A program made the position numbers and the translations under genes. This document shows, piece after piece, positions 11,614-32,245 of a stretch of 48,212 nt of DNA; within the stretch, counting starts at the first letter, position 1, and every line of letters begins with the position of its first letter. Below the pieces are notes generated by a model. The model worked only from the letters and a program-made list of their open reading frames with translations. It had not been told where the DNA came from and ran no database searches. Source of the DNA: Amphimedon queenslandica (lineage: Eukaryota; Porifera; Demospongiae; Haplosclerida; Niphatidae); NCBI RefSeq assembly GCF_000090795.2, contig NW_003546536.1:77007-125218 (forward strand), in the 5' to 3' direction.

Positions 11614-13906
11614 CTAATCACACGTTAATCTTTTGTCCATTTTGCGTGTGTGATTAGTGACAAGAGCTTCATAGCTTCTTTCGTCTATTGTGAATTTTTG
11701 TAAACTCTTGTTCACTCTTAGAGATTGGAGGATGAGCTTCAATGATTTAGGAGGTAGCATGTTCCATTTTACTTTCAAATGAGTTAACTTTGAATTATTG
11801 AGCAATAGCTCAGAGAAAGCCTGCCCACTAATAGAAGTGACATGAGGATTAGATATTACAAAGAAATCGGTGAGGGCAGAATTGTGATGAAGGGATTTGC
11901 AAATGCAAGCCATCCCTTTGTCACTAACTGAAGAATATCTAATGATTAGCTCTCGTAGTGATGTATTTGCAACCATTAGGTCACACAGACACAAGACACA
12001 ATCATGAGTTAGTGGTGTATTCCAAATGTACAATGAAACTGATTTGTTCTCTTGAAGTATGTGTGGTAAAAGACTCAGAACACTTTCAGGAGATAAGCGA
12101 CTAAGAGCGATTGTGTGATATTTGCCACTGCTTAGCATAACTATAGCTTCCTTGCACTGAGATGCAGATAAATTGTAAAGTGATAAACTGTCACTGCTCC
12201 AGTTGATTTTACCAGTGATTTCTATACAAATTAAAAGTCATAATGGCATTATGCTACACTGAAATAATCCTTACTTTCTTTTTTCAATTTCTTTGCTTCT
12301 CTTAATGCATGTAATAGCATAGGATCTTCATCTATGGACTGTAAAAAAAGAGAAGCCTTTTCATCTTCTGTAAGTAACTGGCTCTTTAGCTCTTTTATGC
12401 AAGGAACGGGTACATGCTGATCCTCCATTGCATATTGAAATAGTTCAATTGATTCCAAATTTGACCGAACATAGCTACTAGGAACAAATCCCTCACAACC
12501 TGAATCCATTGATTTTCCTTTCCACCAAATTGAGTCATCAGTCTCAATTATTTCTATTCGCTCATTTTTAAAAAATGAAATAGAATATGTTCCGTAACCC
12601 GGATAATCCAATTGGGCAATGTAGACAACTTTCTCTACATTAATTAAAATATGAATAATTTCTATCATGTGCATGTGACAGGAGAATACCTTTAGCTATT
12701 TTTTTCATGAGCGGTATTTTCCATTGCAAAAATTCAGCTTCCCTTTTTGCCATTAAAGTTTCCTTTCTTCTTTCTAAACAATTAATATAATATTATCATA
12801 TATGCATGTAGCCCATAAGTCACCTTGTTTCATTGCAAGAGATGTTTGAAAATGTTCTATGTCAAAGCTTTTTGTTTTTAATATTGTTTTTGTCAACTCA
12901 AGTCTAGAAACTAGCGTCATTTTCAACTCTGAATCTAGAGAATATACAAACAACGAATTAAGTATACTGACAAACAAACAATAAAACATGCAAAGTACCT
13001 TTTAACTTGTGCAAGTGTTCAAGGCCATATTCATGTTGTAACAATATTCCTATCATAACATCATTATAGTGTAAAAGTAAAATTACACTTGCTTTTTTTG
13101 TCTTTCTCAATTGAGCTTAAACTTTGAGCTTCCTCACATAATAGTTTTACATCTTCTGTAAGGTTACTTAATTCCTATTGTAAAAGTAAAGGTCGTGAAT
13201 AAATAATAATAATTATTAGACTGTACCAATTCTCGTGTCTTTAAACTCATTACTACAAATTGACCAATTGTCATTTGCTTCAAGGAGAATCCTTTTGTCA
13301 AGGAGTTCAGATTATTCTGTGCTTCCAAGAGTAAAGCGTCCAGTAAATGACGTGGAACATAACAAATTATTTTGACAGAATGTCCTTCATGAATACTACT
13401 GACTATAATCCTCTTCTTCAAGTTATCATAAAATGCTTTCTTCAAAAGCAAGCGAATGTCATCCAACGAATACTTGTCAGGCTCCCATTCCAAAATAAAC
13501 TCCAACATTTCACAGTCATCAGAGTTGGCAACTAGTGAAATCTTTTTATCTATCATCGTATCCAGTCTTATTTCAGAACAAAACACTTCAACTGCTTTTT
13601 GGTATTCATCAATTAGCTCTTCCGCTTCAGTAATATTGTAGCGTTTTACAATCCTTTTTAGAGGTGCAATATTGATAACATTGCACCTTTTTTCAACTGC
13701 ACTCATTATACCTGCCACTGATGTGACAGTAGCTAGCTCATCACTTAGACCAGGACAACATCTTTGAACGTATTGCTTAATGTCATCGTCAACTGAAGAG
13801 ATCTTATCAGTTACAATTAAGACAATGTTGTGAAGCAAGTCGCCAAATTTAACTTGAACTTCATCAAACTGACAACTGTATACTTCGCTGACAAAAACCT
13901 TTTCAA
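11614..13906 (-). CDS. Multi-domain protein: helical module, coiled coil, SH3, leucine-rich repeats (5' end in gap)
   Basis: Minus-strand exons run from the assembly gap to the TAG at 11614-11616. The 5'-most exon (13906-13227) is open into the gap and encodes an all-helical-looking module with QYVQRCCPGLSDEL, VCSEIRL-like and EGHSVKIICYVPRHLLDALL segments. It recalls modules repeated in sponge and cnidarian innate-immunity-like proteins; this is from memory of the family style. Small exons follow, rich in Leu/Glu/Lys (about 13175-13100, 13070-13000, 12940-12820, 12770-12690), probably coiled coil. Exon 12640-12280 contains an SH3 domain (ALYDY-like AQLDYPGYGTYSISF, then DDSIWWKGK and GFVPSSYV). 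The last exon (about 12222-11614) has leucine-rich repeats of the ribonuclease-inhibitor type (NTSLRELIIRYSSVSDKG, NSALTDFFV, NSKLTHLKV). No enzymatic motif. An adaptor or sensor role is inference. Confidence 0.7.
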
Positions 13907-14264
13907 NNNNNNNNNNNNNNNNNNNNNNNNNNNNNNNNNNNNNNNNNNNNNNNNNNNNNNNNNNNNNNNNNNNNNNNNNNNNNNNNNNNNNNNNNNNNNN
14001 NNNNNNNNNNNNNNNNNNNNNNNNNNNNNNNNNNNNNNNNNNNNNNNNNNNNNNNNNNNNNNNNNNNNNNNNNNNNNNNNNNNNNNNNNNNNNNNNNNNN
14101 NNNNNNNNNNNNNNNNNNNNNNNNNNNNNNNNNNNNNNNNNNNNNNNNNNNNNNNNNNNNNNNNNNNNNNNNNNNNNNNNNNNNNNNNNNNNNNNNNNNN
14201 NNNNNNNNNNNNNNNNNNNNNNNNNNNNNNNNNNNNNNNNNNNNNNNNNNNNNNNNNNNNNNNN
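13907..14264. other. Assembly gap (358 N)
   Basis: Undetermined bases. The gap removes the 5' end and promoter of the minus-strand SH3/LRR gene; whether its stated length is real cannot be known. Confidence 1.
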
Positions 14265-14491
14265 TTATCTTATGTTACATGAATAATTTGAGAATAATAG
14301 CCATAAATACAGAAGAATAATTACAAAAAAATTAAGAATTTGGGAATAGAATAATAGGAAATTTTTTGGGAATAATCCCCTCAGGCCTAGCCTAAGGTTA
14401 ATAAGTTATTAATAGTTAAATAGTTAATTAATAACAGACTCAAGTACCCGCGCATCGTGAAACTGACAAACTAAAGATAAGGAAAGGACTG
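14265..14491. promoter_or_regulatory. Upstream region of MCM6
   Basis: AT-rich DNA between the gap and the MCM6 start codon, with an inverted AGGCCTAGCCT/AGGTTAATAAGTTATTAATAG stretch and no clear factor site. Its left end is lost in the gap. Confidence 0.4.
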
Positions 14492-19211
<4,720 letters not shown>

Positions 19212-19460
19212 GCTGTTGATAATCTGCAAGAACACATTATATGATAGTCTTTTAAAATTAAATATTAATTGTAAAAACCAAAAAACCATTGTCCATCCTT
19301 TGAAACCTAGACACTAGCGATAAAACTCAGTATTACAAGCACATGATCACTTTCTAATTTAAATGAACTACATAACTACTGCTAATAAACACTATTGATA
19401 CTAACTAAAGATCAGCATTATAACATAAGATATGCACACACACAGAGTTTATATTATAAG
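19212..19460. other. Convergent 3' intergenic region of MCM6 and V-ATPase a
   Basis: The two stop codons are 249 bases apart, tail to tail. AT-rich, no coding content. Confidence 0.7.
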
Positions 19461-24295
<4,835 letters not shown>

Positions 24296-24627
24296 TTTAA
24301 ATTCCGCCTCTCACCTGCAAAAGAGATCAAAAGTGGCGGATAAGATACAATGCTACTTACCAAAGAGTTTTAATACAGAAAAGTTGTCAATAAGTAGCTT
24401 TAAATCCTTCTCTTCTCCTTCCTTGCAAACACACAGCAAAGCAAAATGGAGATATATACCGTAATCATGTGACCAATGTGTTCTAATAAAACAACCTCCC
24501 CTTCAATTTACTTTTTGATCACGTGAGTGCAGAAATACAACTCACGTGATCCTTAGAGATGGGAATTGGGCCGGTGCGCATGCGCAACATACAGACCACG
24601 TGAGTTCTCGTGTATCAAGTATTAACA
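24296..24627. promoter_or_regulatory. Divergent promoter of V-ATPase a and an F-box gene, with CACGTG boxes and an NRF1-type site
   Basis: The 332 bp between the two start codons contain TCACGTGA at 24519-24526, TCACGTGA at 24542-24549, CACGTG at 24597-24602, and the palindrome TGCGCATGCGCA at 24575-24586. TCACGTGA is the core of the CLEAR element bound by TFEB/MITF factors, which control lysosomal and V-ATPase genes in vertebrates. TGCGCATGCGCA is the NRF1 (alpha-Pal) consensus. Factor binding in this organism is inferred. Confidence 0.7.
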
Positions 24628-26601
24628 ATGGAACCTTACTGTAAAAGACTTAAATTTGATCTTTCTCTCTTTGATGACAAGTCTGATGGTAATTTTGACG
24701 ACTCAGAATCTCCTATCATTACTATCAGTCGATCTGCTGCACATCAGTTTCTTTTGCTAGATGATTATGAAGATGAGGAATATACTAACCCGTTTGATTC
24801 CCTGCCAAATGAGATAATACAAGAGATATTCATGATACTGCCACTCAGAGATAAGATGTGTCTTAGATTAGTCAATAGAAGGCTCTACATGATATGTTCT
24901 GATCCTTATTTGTGGAGAAACGTTGTCATTGATGATGCCTATCATAAGACAAATGCTCCATTCATCAAGTCGGCTTTACAAACATGTCGTCCACATGTAC
25001 AGTCACTGAGTTTAAGGGGAGAGCTACTGTTCAGTGCATATCAGCGAATGATTGTTAGCTTTGATAACATTCATACTTTGAATCTATATGGGTTTCATAT
25101 TTCTGCCAATGCTTTGGAGAAGATTTATTCAGCTTTACATTATTTGCAGTTCTTAAGCCTCACTTTTCCTTACAAGTTTCCTTCTTCTAGTGAAAAATAT
25201 TTTGCAATTTTTGCTAAGTTAAAAAAAGTTGTACTGGTTTACAATCATTCTGAACAGGTACGATTTTTTGAGCTATGGTTGTTGAACAACTGCTTACCTC
25301 CAACATTTATCATCGTTTCAACTTATTACAAGACATATTGGTCCAGGAGAATACACCATCTTCCCAATATTACTCATTCAGCTTATTTTGCAGCTTATAG
25401 GAAATTTCGCCGACCTTTGGACTTTGATTTTTATGATGTACCCGAGTACTCGCTTGAAATTGGCCCCAATCGTTCTGAATCTGTTGCTGTGACTGCTAAT
25501 GGAGAGCTAATGGTTACAATGAGAGATATGATCACACCAATGAATAATGATGTTAGACAACGATATGCTGTTTTTAAAGATGAAGCTGTCACTCCTGGTC
25601 TGTCAGTTTATAACAGTCAATATGGAGTTAACATTACTGTACTTAGATTTTCTTCTGTAACCGTATCACTTGAGTCCTTTCGTATGATTGTCAAGGAGAC
25701 CCCTAACGTATTGGAGGTCAATTTGAGGGGAAGTATCATATCAGATTGTCTTGATGCTTACATTGTTCCATTATCTGTACACTGCCTCAAGCTAAGAGGA
25801 TTAGATGTGTCTCGTTTCTCTACTAGTTCCAGAGATAACATCAACTTTGATGTAGAACGCTTTTGGAATCTTTTGTCGAAAATGAAATATTTGGAGTATT
25901 TGTCAGTCAAATGCTGCTCTTTCTCACCACTTACCCCCAACTCAGAGCATGATGAACGTTCAGCAAGAGTCCTAACTGATAGAGAATTGGCAGTAAAGGA
26001 AAGAGTTATTGGTCACATTAAGAGAATGACCAGACTCAAGGGTCTTCACATCTTTGAATCTATTACAACTGAAGAATTAGACTATTTTATTAGTCAACAT
26101 TTGCTTTCAATGATATCAAATCTGGAGTCTCTTTTATATCTGGAAGCCTATCTTTTATATTCTGCAGATATTGCTTCCTTAAAATCATACAATATTGAAG
26201 GGCTTGAGAGCATTCTTCAGAAATGCCAGAAACTTTCGATTCTTATCATTAGGTGTTCACTGTTTAAAGCTATCGAACTACCAGTAGATCCAGTACTGTA
26301 TAGTAACCTCACTCATCTCTATATTGATTGCCAATGTAATCCAGTAAATTTGGCATTTGGTGATGCTCTGTGCATTAATAGTAAGAAAAAATTGAAACAT
26401 TTACTCTTGAGACGTCATGCCAGACTTGCTGAAGATTTTCTGGATAAAATGATAAAAGAGTCTGATTTTATCACCTTTTACGAAGCTGAAAAAAAAATTT
26501 TTAATCGATATGACCGAAATAGAAGCAAGAATTGGGGTAATATGTTACTGGTAGACCTTCGTGTAGCAGAGTTTCCAAGTTTACATACAATGTTGTGTTA
26601 A
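24628..26601 (+). CDS. F-box protein with leucine-rich C-terminal region
   Basis: A single open exon of 657 residues from ATG 24628. Residues about 56-100 form an F-box (FDSLPNEIIQEIFMILPLRD, then LVNRRLYMICSDPYLWRNVV), the segment that binds SKP1 in SCF ubiquitin ligases. An acidic low-complexity stretch precedes it. The remainder has irregular leucine-rich repeats (VQSLSLRGELL, IHTLNLYGFHI, VLEVNLRGSII, LEYLSVKCCSF, LTHLYIDCQC), so it is probably the substrate-recognition half. It resembles FBXL-type proteins, but I cannot name an orthologue. The lack of introns contrasts with the intron-rich neighbours. It shares a divergent promoter with V-ATPase subunit a. Confidence 0.85.
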   Translation: MEPYCKRLKFDLSLFDDKSDGNFDDSESPIITISRSAAHQFLLLDDYEDEEYTNPFDSLPNEIIQEIFMILPLRDKMCLRLVNRRLYMICSDPYLWRNVVIDDAYHKTNAPFIKSALQTCRPHVQSLSLRGELLFSAYQRMIVSFDNIHTLNLYGFHISANALEKIYSALHYLQFLSLTFPYKFPSSSEKYFAIFAKLKKVVLVYNHSEQVRFFELWLLNNCLPPTFIIVSTYYKTYWSRRIHHLPNITHSAYFAAYRKFRRPLDFDFYDVPEYSLEIGPNRSESVAVTANGELMVTMRDMITPMNNDVRQRYAVFKDEAVTPGLSVYNSQYGVNITVLRFSSVTVSLESFRMIVKETPNVLEVNLRGSIISDCLDAYIVPLSVHCLKLRGLDVSRFSTSSRDNINFDVERFWNLLSKMKYLEYLSVKCCSFSPLTPNSEHDERSARVLTDRELAVKERVIGHIKRMTRLKGLHIFESITTEELDYFISQHLLSMISNLESLLYLEAYLLYSADIASLKSYNIEGLESILQKCQKLSILIIRCSLFKAIELPVDPVLYSNLTHLYIDCQCNPVNLAFGDALCINSKKKLKHLLLRRHARLAEDFLDKMIKESDFITFYEAEKKIFNRYDRNRSKNWGNMLLVDLRVAEFPSLHTMLC

Positions 26602-26781
26602 TTTATATTAAGAATTGTTGTTTTTTAGGTTTATTCTATTTATAGTTGTTGTTTTCTTTTTGTTTTAATATTATTGTTATTATAGAGGCGGGAAAGCGCG
26701 GGAATACTAAGGGGCGGGGCTGGCAATTATTTATAATAAAAATAACTATAATTTATTATTTTAGTTTTTATTTCCTCCATC

Positions 26782-29645
26782 ATGTTTCATTATGGAGCAG
26801 AAGAAGAATTGGAGGGATTTGTGTCTTCAGCTCAGGATTCAATTGAATTCAAATTTGGTAAAATATTCAAAACTGATTTTCATTGAAATTGTATTCTCTC
26901 CCTCCAGTTGAAAAAGAGGCAGACATCTTTAACGATGAGCTGGTGTTTCGTCCTGAATTCACCCACCAAGTTTTTGAAAAGTGAGTTAGCCACTCCCCAA
27001 TTAATGAATTGTACATTAATTAATAATTTTTAATGATAGTGAGAAGATATTTGGATATAAGAATTTAAAAATAAAAGTAATAATAATATAATTAATTTAA
27101 TGATTAACTTTATGAACTATTAGTTATATTACACTCCTGATCACCTAACAAGCTTTATTGATATACATTATGATGATAAGGTTAACCCTCGTCTCCATCA
27201 GGGGGCTAGACCAGATAACATATTTAAACTATTACTAAACTGGATACCTGAAGGTAACCGTGGCAACATGCTCCACCCATTCATTACCGTCTCATCATTT
27301 TTAGGTTTTCTGACCAATCAGGATCATTTCATTTCTAAATTAACGAGGCCACACCCTTTTACACCTTTTGGCGAATTACTACATGTTCATGGAGAAACCA
27401 GCGACCACAGATACGAGATATACAAAGTATAACCATGGCAACCATTATTTGTCACTATGGGATATTAACATTTACAGGTGGACATTAGCTCGGTTGGTTT
27501 CAAGGAGTACCATGAGAAGCTACAGACCTTTCTGATCTGGTTTGTAGACGCAGCGTCTTACATCGGTAGGCTAATGAATATCATTATCATGTACGTCTAT
27601 TTATTAATAGATACTGATGATGATAAATGGACATTTTATTTAATGTAAGTTCTTCAATGCTCCATGATGGAAATACTTGTACACATACGTCTCCCACTTG
27701 TCTCTAGATTCAAGAGAAGTTCAGCTGGTCAGTACGCCATTGCTGGCTATGCAACAGTTTATGCTTATTACGCTTACCCTGATAAAATAAGACCCAGGAT
27801 CAGGTAAAATTTGAACGAGCAATCACTCTCAATTTTAACTGACCCTTTCTTAATAGTCAAATGCTAATATTACCACCTTATCAGCGGAAAGGACTTGGAG
27901 GTGTGGCCATTTACGGATTGTGTTATTATTAATATTCTAATTTTAGGGCAGCTCCTACAAGCAGTGTATGATGACCTGGTTTCTGATACTAGAGTGCTGG
28001 ATATTACTGGTGGGTGGTCCTGTACTTTAGCAGCTGTTTTAAATGAGTTTTTCTGCTGCTAGTTGAGGATCCATCAGATGAATTCACTGCTCTGAGGGAT
28101 TATATTGATTGTCGCAATGCGTTGAAGTTATCTTCAACATCGTCACCTCTTCATTCAAACGAAATAGAAAAGAATTGTCAAGAGAAACTGAAGCTTAGCA
28201 AAGTAAGAACAAGCTCATTTGACCAACTTATTATTTTTAATTTATTGCTTGAAGAGACAGTCCAGAAGAGTCTATGAGATACTGAGGTTGAGGGTCACTG
28301 ATCGTCGTCAGTCAAAGGATTATCGTGATTTTAGACTATTTGTGAAGAACAGGCTTAACGGGCCGTATAAGGTAGGGGCAGTAACTCTTTTTATTGTATT
28401 TTCACTTTCTGATACATATTGATGTCCTTATGCTATGTAGAAAGTTTGAACTGATTCTGACTTAAATTTTTAAAGTTATGATTATTTTTAAAAATGGGCC
28501 AATTTCTGAAAAAATCCCTGTACTATAGCCCATGGTTTTTTTCCAAAAAATGGCTTAAAAATCACCCCCAATTTTTATTACATTTTTTGATACATATTGA
28601 TGCCCTTATGCTATGTAGAAAGTTTGAACTGATTCTGACTTAAATTTTTAAAGTTATGATTATTTTTAAAAATGGGCCAATTTCTGAAAAAATCCCTGTA
28701 CTATAGCCCATGGTTTTTTCCAAAAAATGGCTAAAAAATCACCCCCAATTTTTATTACATTTTTTGATACATATTGATGTCCTTATGCTATGTAGAAAGT
28801 TTAAGTTGATTCCGACTTAAAATTTTAATGTTATGACTATTTTTAAAAATGGGCCAATTTCTGAAAAAATCCCTGTACTATAGCCCATGGTTTTTTCCAA
28901 AAAATGGCTAAAAAATCACCCCCAATTTTTATTACATTTTTGATACATATTGATGTCCTTATGCTATGTAGAAAGTTTGAGTTGATTCCAACTTAAAATT
29001 TTAATGTTATGACCATTTTTTAAAATGGGCCAATTTCTGAAAAAATCCCTGTACTATAGCCCATGGTTTTTTCCGAAAAATGGCTAAAAAATCACCCTCA
29101 ATTTTTATTACATTTTTTGATACATATTGATGTCCTTATGCTATGTAGCAAGTTTGAGCTGATTCCGACTTAAATTTTTAAGTTATGACCATTTTTTAAA
29201 ATGGGCCAATTTCTGAAAAAATCCCTGTACTATAGCCCATGGTTTTTTCCAAAAATGGCTAAAAAATTACCCCCAATTTTTATTACATTTTCTGATACAT
29301 ATTGATGCCCTTATGCTATGTAGAAAGTTTGAACTGATTCTGACTTAAATTTTTCAAGTTATGGTCACTTTAAAATTAGCAAATTTTTGGAAAAAAGCAA
29401 AGACCATAGCCTTTGCTTTTTAAAAAATGGCACCTAATTTTTATTACTTTTTCTGGCATTCTTTTCTATTGTAGAAGCAACAAAAAGATCTTGAGAAACT
29501 GCACACTCGTGGTCTGGACCAGTCAGAACTGGTAGCAGCTGCTCCTTTATTGTCAGGAGAAGAGAGAATGAGGCTCCTTCAAGATGAATATGAACTTCTT
29601 GAGACACAGTATGCAGCTGTAATAGAGAAACTAGCCACAGATTGA
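26782..29645 (+). CDS. HAT1: Histone acetyltransferase type B catalytic subunit
   Basis: Thirteen exons join in frame to 396 residues: 26782-26857, 26908-26980, 27040-27076, 27124-27253, 27305-27426, 27478-27565, 27611-27644, 27708-27803, 27857-27900, 27947-28009, 28063-28202, 28255-28371, 29475-29645. Human HAT1 has 419. The N-terminal domain has FRPEFTHQVFE and IFGYKNLKIKLYY. The GNAT acetyltransferase core has FKEYHEKLQTFLIWFVDAAS, YAYYAYPDKIRPRISQMLIL, and the acetyl-CoA loop PPYQRKGLGGQLL, followed by LDITVEDPSDEF. The C-terminal helix region has SRRVYEILRLRVTD. HAT1 acetylates Lys5 and Lys12 of newly made histone H4 before chromatin assembly. The C-terminal insert around residues 265-285 (SSTSSPLHSNEIEK) differs from vertebrates. 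Intron 12 (1,103 bp) is a tandem repeat array; the others are about 45-60 bp, which makes it the exception. The stop is 19 bases from the stop of convergent CCDC13. Confidence 0.97.
28400..29460 (+). repeat. 177-bp tandem array, six copies, in HAT1 intron 12
   Basis: GATACATATTGATG starts at about 28411, 28589, 28766, 28942, 29119 and 29294, a spacing of 175-178 bases. Each unit carries GTAGAAAGTTTGA(A/G)CTGATT, CCCTGTACTATAGCCCATGG and AATTTTTATTACATTTT. The last copy decays into the polypyrimidine tract of the exon 13 acceptor. Confidence 0.97.
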
Positions 29646-29664
29646 GGTTTGCTTTTAATTATTT

Positions 29665-32059
29665 TTAAATTGATTTTTTCAAAACATTGTTAAACGTTTG
29701 TCTAGTTTCGTGCAAAAGGTTCTGAAGAAGTTTCATATCCTTTAACTTTTCTTGTTGCGTCAATTTGAGAGTTTCCTTCAAAACTTCATTTTCATCTTCT
29801 CTTAACAAGATCCTACAATTAATTATTATCAATTAATTATTAATGATTATTATAACAGCAGGATCATAATGATAATGCTTACTGCTCCTGTAGCTCAGTG
29901 ATTGGTTTCACCTCTTCATTGCTCTTTGTTTTCCCTTTACTCAGTCTCTCTGCTAGCATTAGCTGTTGTCTGAGGCTCGCCAGTTCAGTATATGCTCCAT
30001 CTAACCTACACATACCATATTAAATACAGTCCATTATCAAGGGTAGTTTGTTTCTACTCTTACCTCTGCTGCAGCATTTGACTGAGTCCTAGCAGTCGAT
30101 CTCTTTCAACTTCAGTGACACGGCATACTGCCACCACCTGCTCAAACTCTTCACTTGAATATCTACACAAAATCATACATTACCAGTATGCATCATACAT
30201 TATACATTACCAGTATGCATCATACATTATAGATTATAGATTATAAGTGTACATCATGTACGATATACATACTTTCCTTGAGGCTCATGATTATTCCCAG
30301 CAGACATTGTGTTCTTTAGTAAAGGCTTGCTCTCTTTCTGTTGTCTGCCTGCTGCCTCTTTTATCGGTGGCAGTTTTACTGAGTCCTTTTCTATTCCTTT
30401 ATTCTGTGTTCGTGTACATACATTGGAGCTAGAGCTAGTCTGATGAGTCAGTGTTGTGTCACTTAGTTTATTTTGTAATTCTGATACGGTTGCTTGTAGC
30501 CTTTGTCTTTCACCTCGACTGTGGCTCAACTGACTTTGAAGTGATCTTAGTTTATCTTCGTATTCGCTCATCTTTTTTGTTTCCTTTTGCTGCTGTGCTG
30601 CACAGTGAATCTCCTCATCTTGCTGTATAGCTACAGCCTTCTCTTTCTCTCTTAACTCTTGAGACAGTAAGTTGATTTGTGTTCGATATTCCTTTACTTC
30701 TGATGACAGAATGTTGTTTCGTGCTTTCAGTGCTTTGTTTTGTTGTCTTAGTTCAGTCATATCAGACTGATGGGACTCCAGTTCTGATTTCAACTCCTAC
30801 ATGCGTGCATGGAAAGGTCAAACAAGACTATTGTTTTGACTTTACTTGTATTTTCTGTTTGTTTTCTGTTTCAATTTTGCGAACAGCAACTCTTTGCTTG
30901 TCTAGCTCTTGTGCTTTTCTGCTACTAGCACGAGAAACTTTTCCTTGGGCCTCCAATTGTCCCTGTAGCTCTGAAACCTTTAATTCAATAGTGCACAGTA
31001 GATAGGGAGTTTTATAGCAATGGTAGGGTAGGATATTATGGTTACTTTATTTTGTAGTGAGAGGATTTGCTGTGCCCTTCCCCTCCACCCATCACCATTA
31101 GCTGTCAAACTCCCAATGGTGGCTCCTTCTCCTACCTCTTTTACCAAAACCTTAAAACAAACATGAATATGTGCATTATATCAAGAGTACTTTATGCACC
31201 TTTTGTGCAACTTTAATGTCGTGTTTAAGCAATTGGATGTGATTATTGTACTCGGTCAGTTTCTGCTTGGCATGACTCAGTTGTTCCTCTAGTTGAGATA
31301 TCATTTCCTTTTGTCTTTGCTCAACTGAAGAATCAGTTCCTCTCTTTATCTCTTCAATGTGAAGCTGCATATGGATGTATAAAAACATGTCACTTGCTGC
31401 AGTAACTTACTTCTTGTGATTTCAAGAGCTCCTTCAATTCAGAGATTTGTTCTTGTCCCTTTTGAGTTCTGTTCCTTTCTCGCGCTAGCTCAGCATGAAG
31501 CTCACGATTCTTGCGAGATATTTCAACTATTTTCTGTGTCACGGATCCACTCAACCCAGCTTCTATAACATGAATGTTATGGCATATCATTCCGGTATTC
31601 ATTCATAGCGTCTGCCTTACCAGCCATTGCTGCTCTCTCTTCTTTAATTGTTTTTCTCAGTTTCTCGATTTCTCTTTCTCTTTCTTTTATCTCAGAGTTT
31701 GACTTGGACATTTTCAATTGAAGTTTCTATCACAACTTGATCCCAGCCTATTTCATAATGTACTACATACCTCAACTTCTTTCTGCAAGTATTCCATCTC
31801 CAAGCTTTCATCTTCAGCATGAGGGGTAATGGTATCCTTATTTTTTCCTCCATGAGTCTAAAATTGATTGAAATAGCTTGCCAACATTTTAGAGAATGTC
31901 TTTTACTTGAAGATCAAGGTTGTCATCTACATTAATTGTGAGCAAGGTTGGACTGTTATTAGAAACTGCTTTCTTTGCCAGCCTCTCCCTTAGTCTGCTC
32001 GTCTGCAAGTCCTGCAGTTCCCTGAGTCCAGTAATTGGCCCTTTTACCTCTACAGCCAT
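29665..32059 (-). CDS. CCDC13: Coiled-coil domain-containing protein 13
   Basis: Minus-strand gene from ATG 32059 to TAA 29665-29667, with about ten exons (32059-31910, 31860-31770, 31710-31620, 31560-31420, 31370-31200, 31150-31060, 30980-30820, 30795-30270, 30160-30062, 30005-29880, 29815-29665; internal ends approximate). Almost the whole protein is heptad-rich coiled coil. The best family signals are KIVEISRKNREL, the block DGWRGRAQQILSLQ after VKEVGEGA, and KARNNILSSEVKEYRTQI. These line up in the same order with human CCDC13, and the tail LLQNLLHETRQTFNNVL also fits. CCDC13 is a centriolar-satellite protein needed for cilium assembly in human cells; a role in sponge cilia is inferred. 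It shares a 186-bp divergent promoter with a MYND gene. Confidence 0.88.
30173..30245. repeat. Short tandem duplication in a CCDC13 intron
   Basis: ATACATTACCAGTATGCATC occurs twice, about 34 bases apart, followed by a short ATTATAG run. The unit contains the palindrome ATGCAT. Confidence 0.85.
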
Positions 32060-32245
32060 TCTTGAATTTTAATTTATTCGTTACTATAGTAACAGTAACC
32101 ACGCCCAATACTAAATGGGCGTGGCTCGTTTACTTGACCACTCCCATATCTATTTGCTGAATCAGCATGAGCAGACTCAGCAGCAGTGATTCAGCACTCA
32201 CCCTTTTATTTTGATTGTATAATTGGATTACAGGTACAGATTAGA
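32060..32245. promoter_or_regulatory. Divergent promoter of CCDC13 and the MYND gene
   Basis: GTTACTATAGTAAC at 32080-32093 fits the RFX X-box consensus GTHNYYATRRNAAC, 20 bases upstream of the CCDC13 ATG. Next to it CCACGCCC (32099-32106) and GGGCGTGG (32117-32124) form a perfect 8-base inverted repeat resembling a KLF/SP box. An apparent acceptor-like TACAG before 32234 may reflect a 5'-UTR intron of the MYND gene. Confidence 0.5.

Noticed and set aside
13830..14282. 150-codon plus-strand open frame
   Set aside because: It is open only because it crosses the run of N. The opposite strand carries a real exon in its first part.
28400..29460. Hammerhead ribozyme in the 177-bp unit
   Set aside because: Tandem repeats of this size often carry one, but the needed CTGATGA core is absent (the unit has CTGATAC), and I could not place the three stems.
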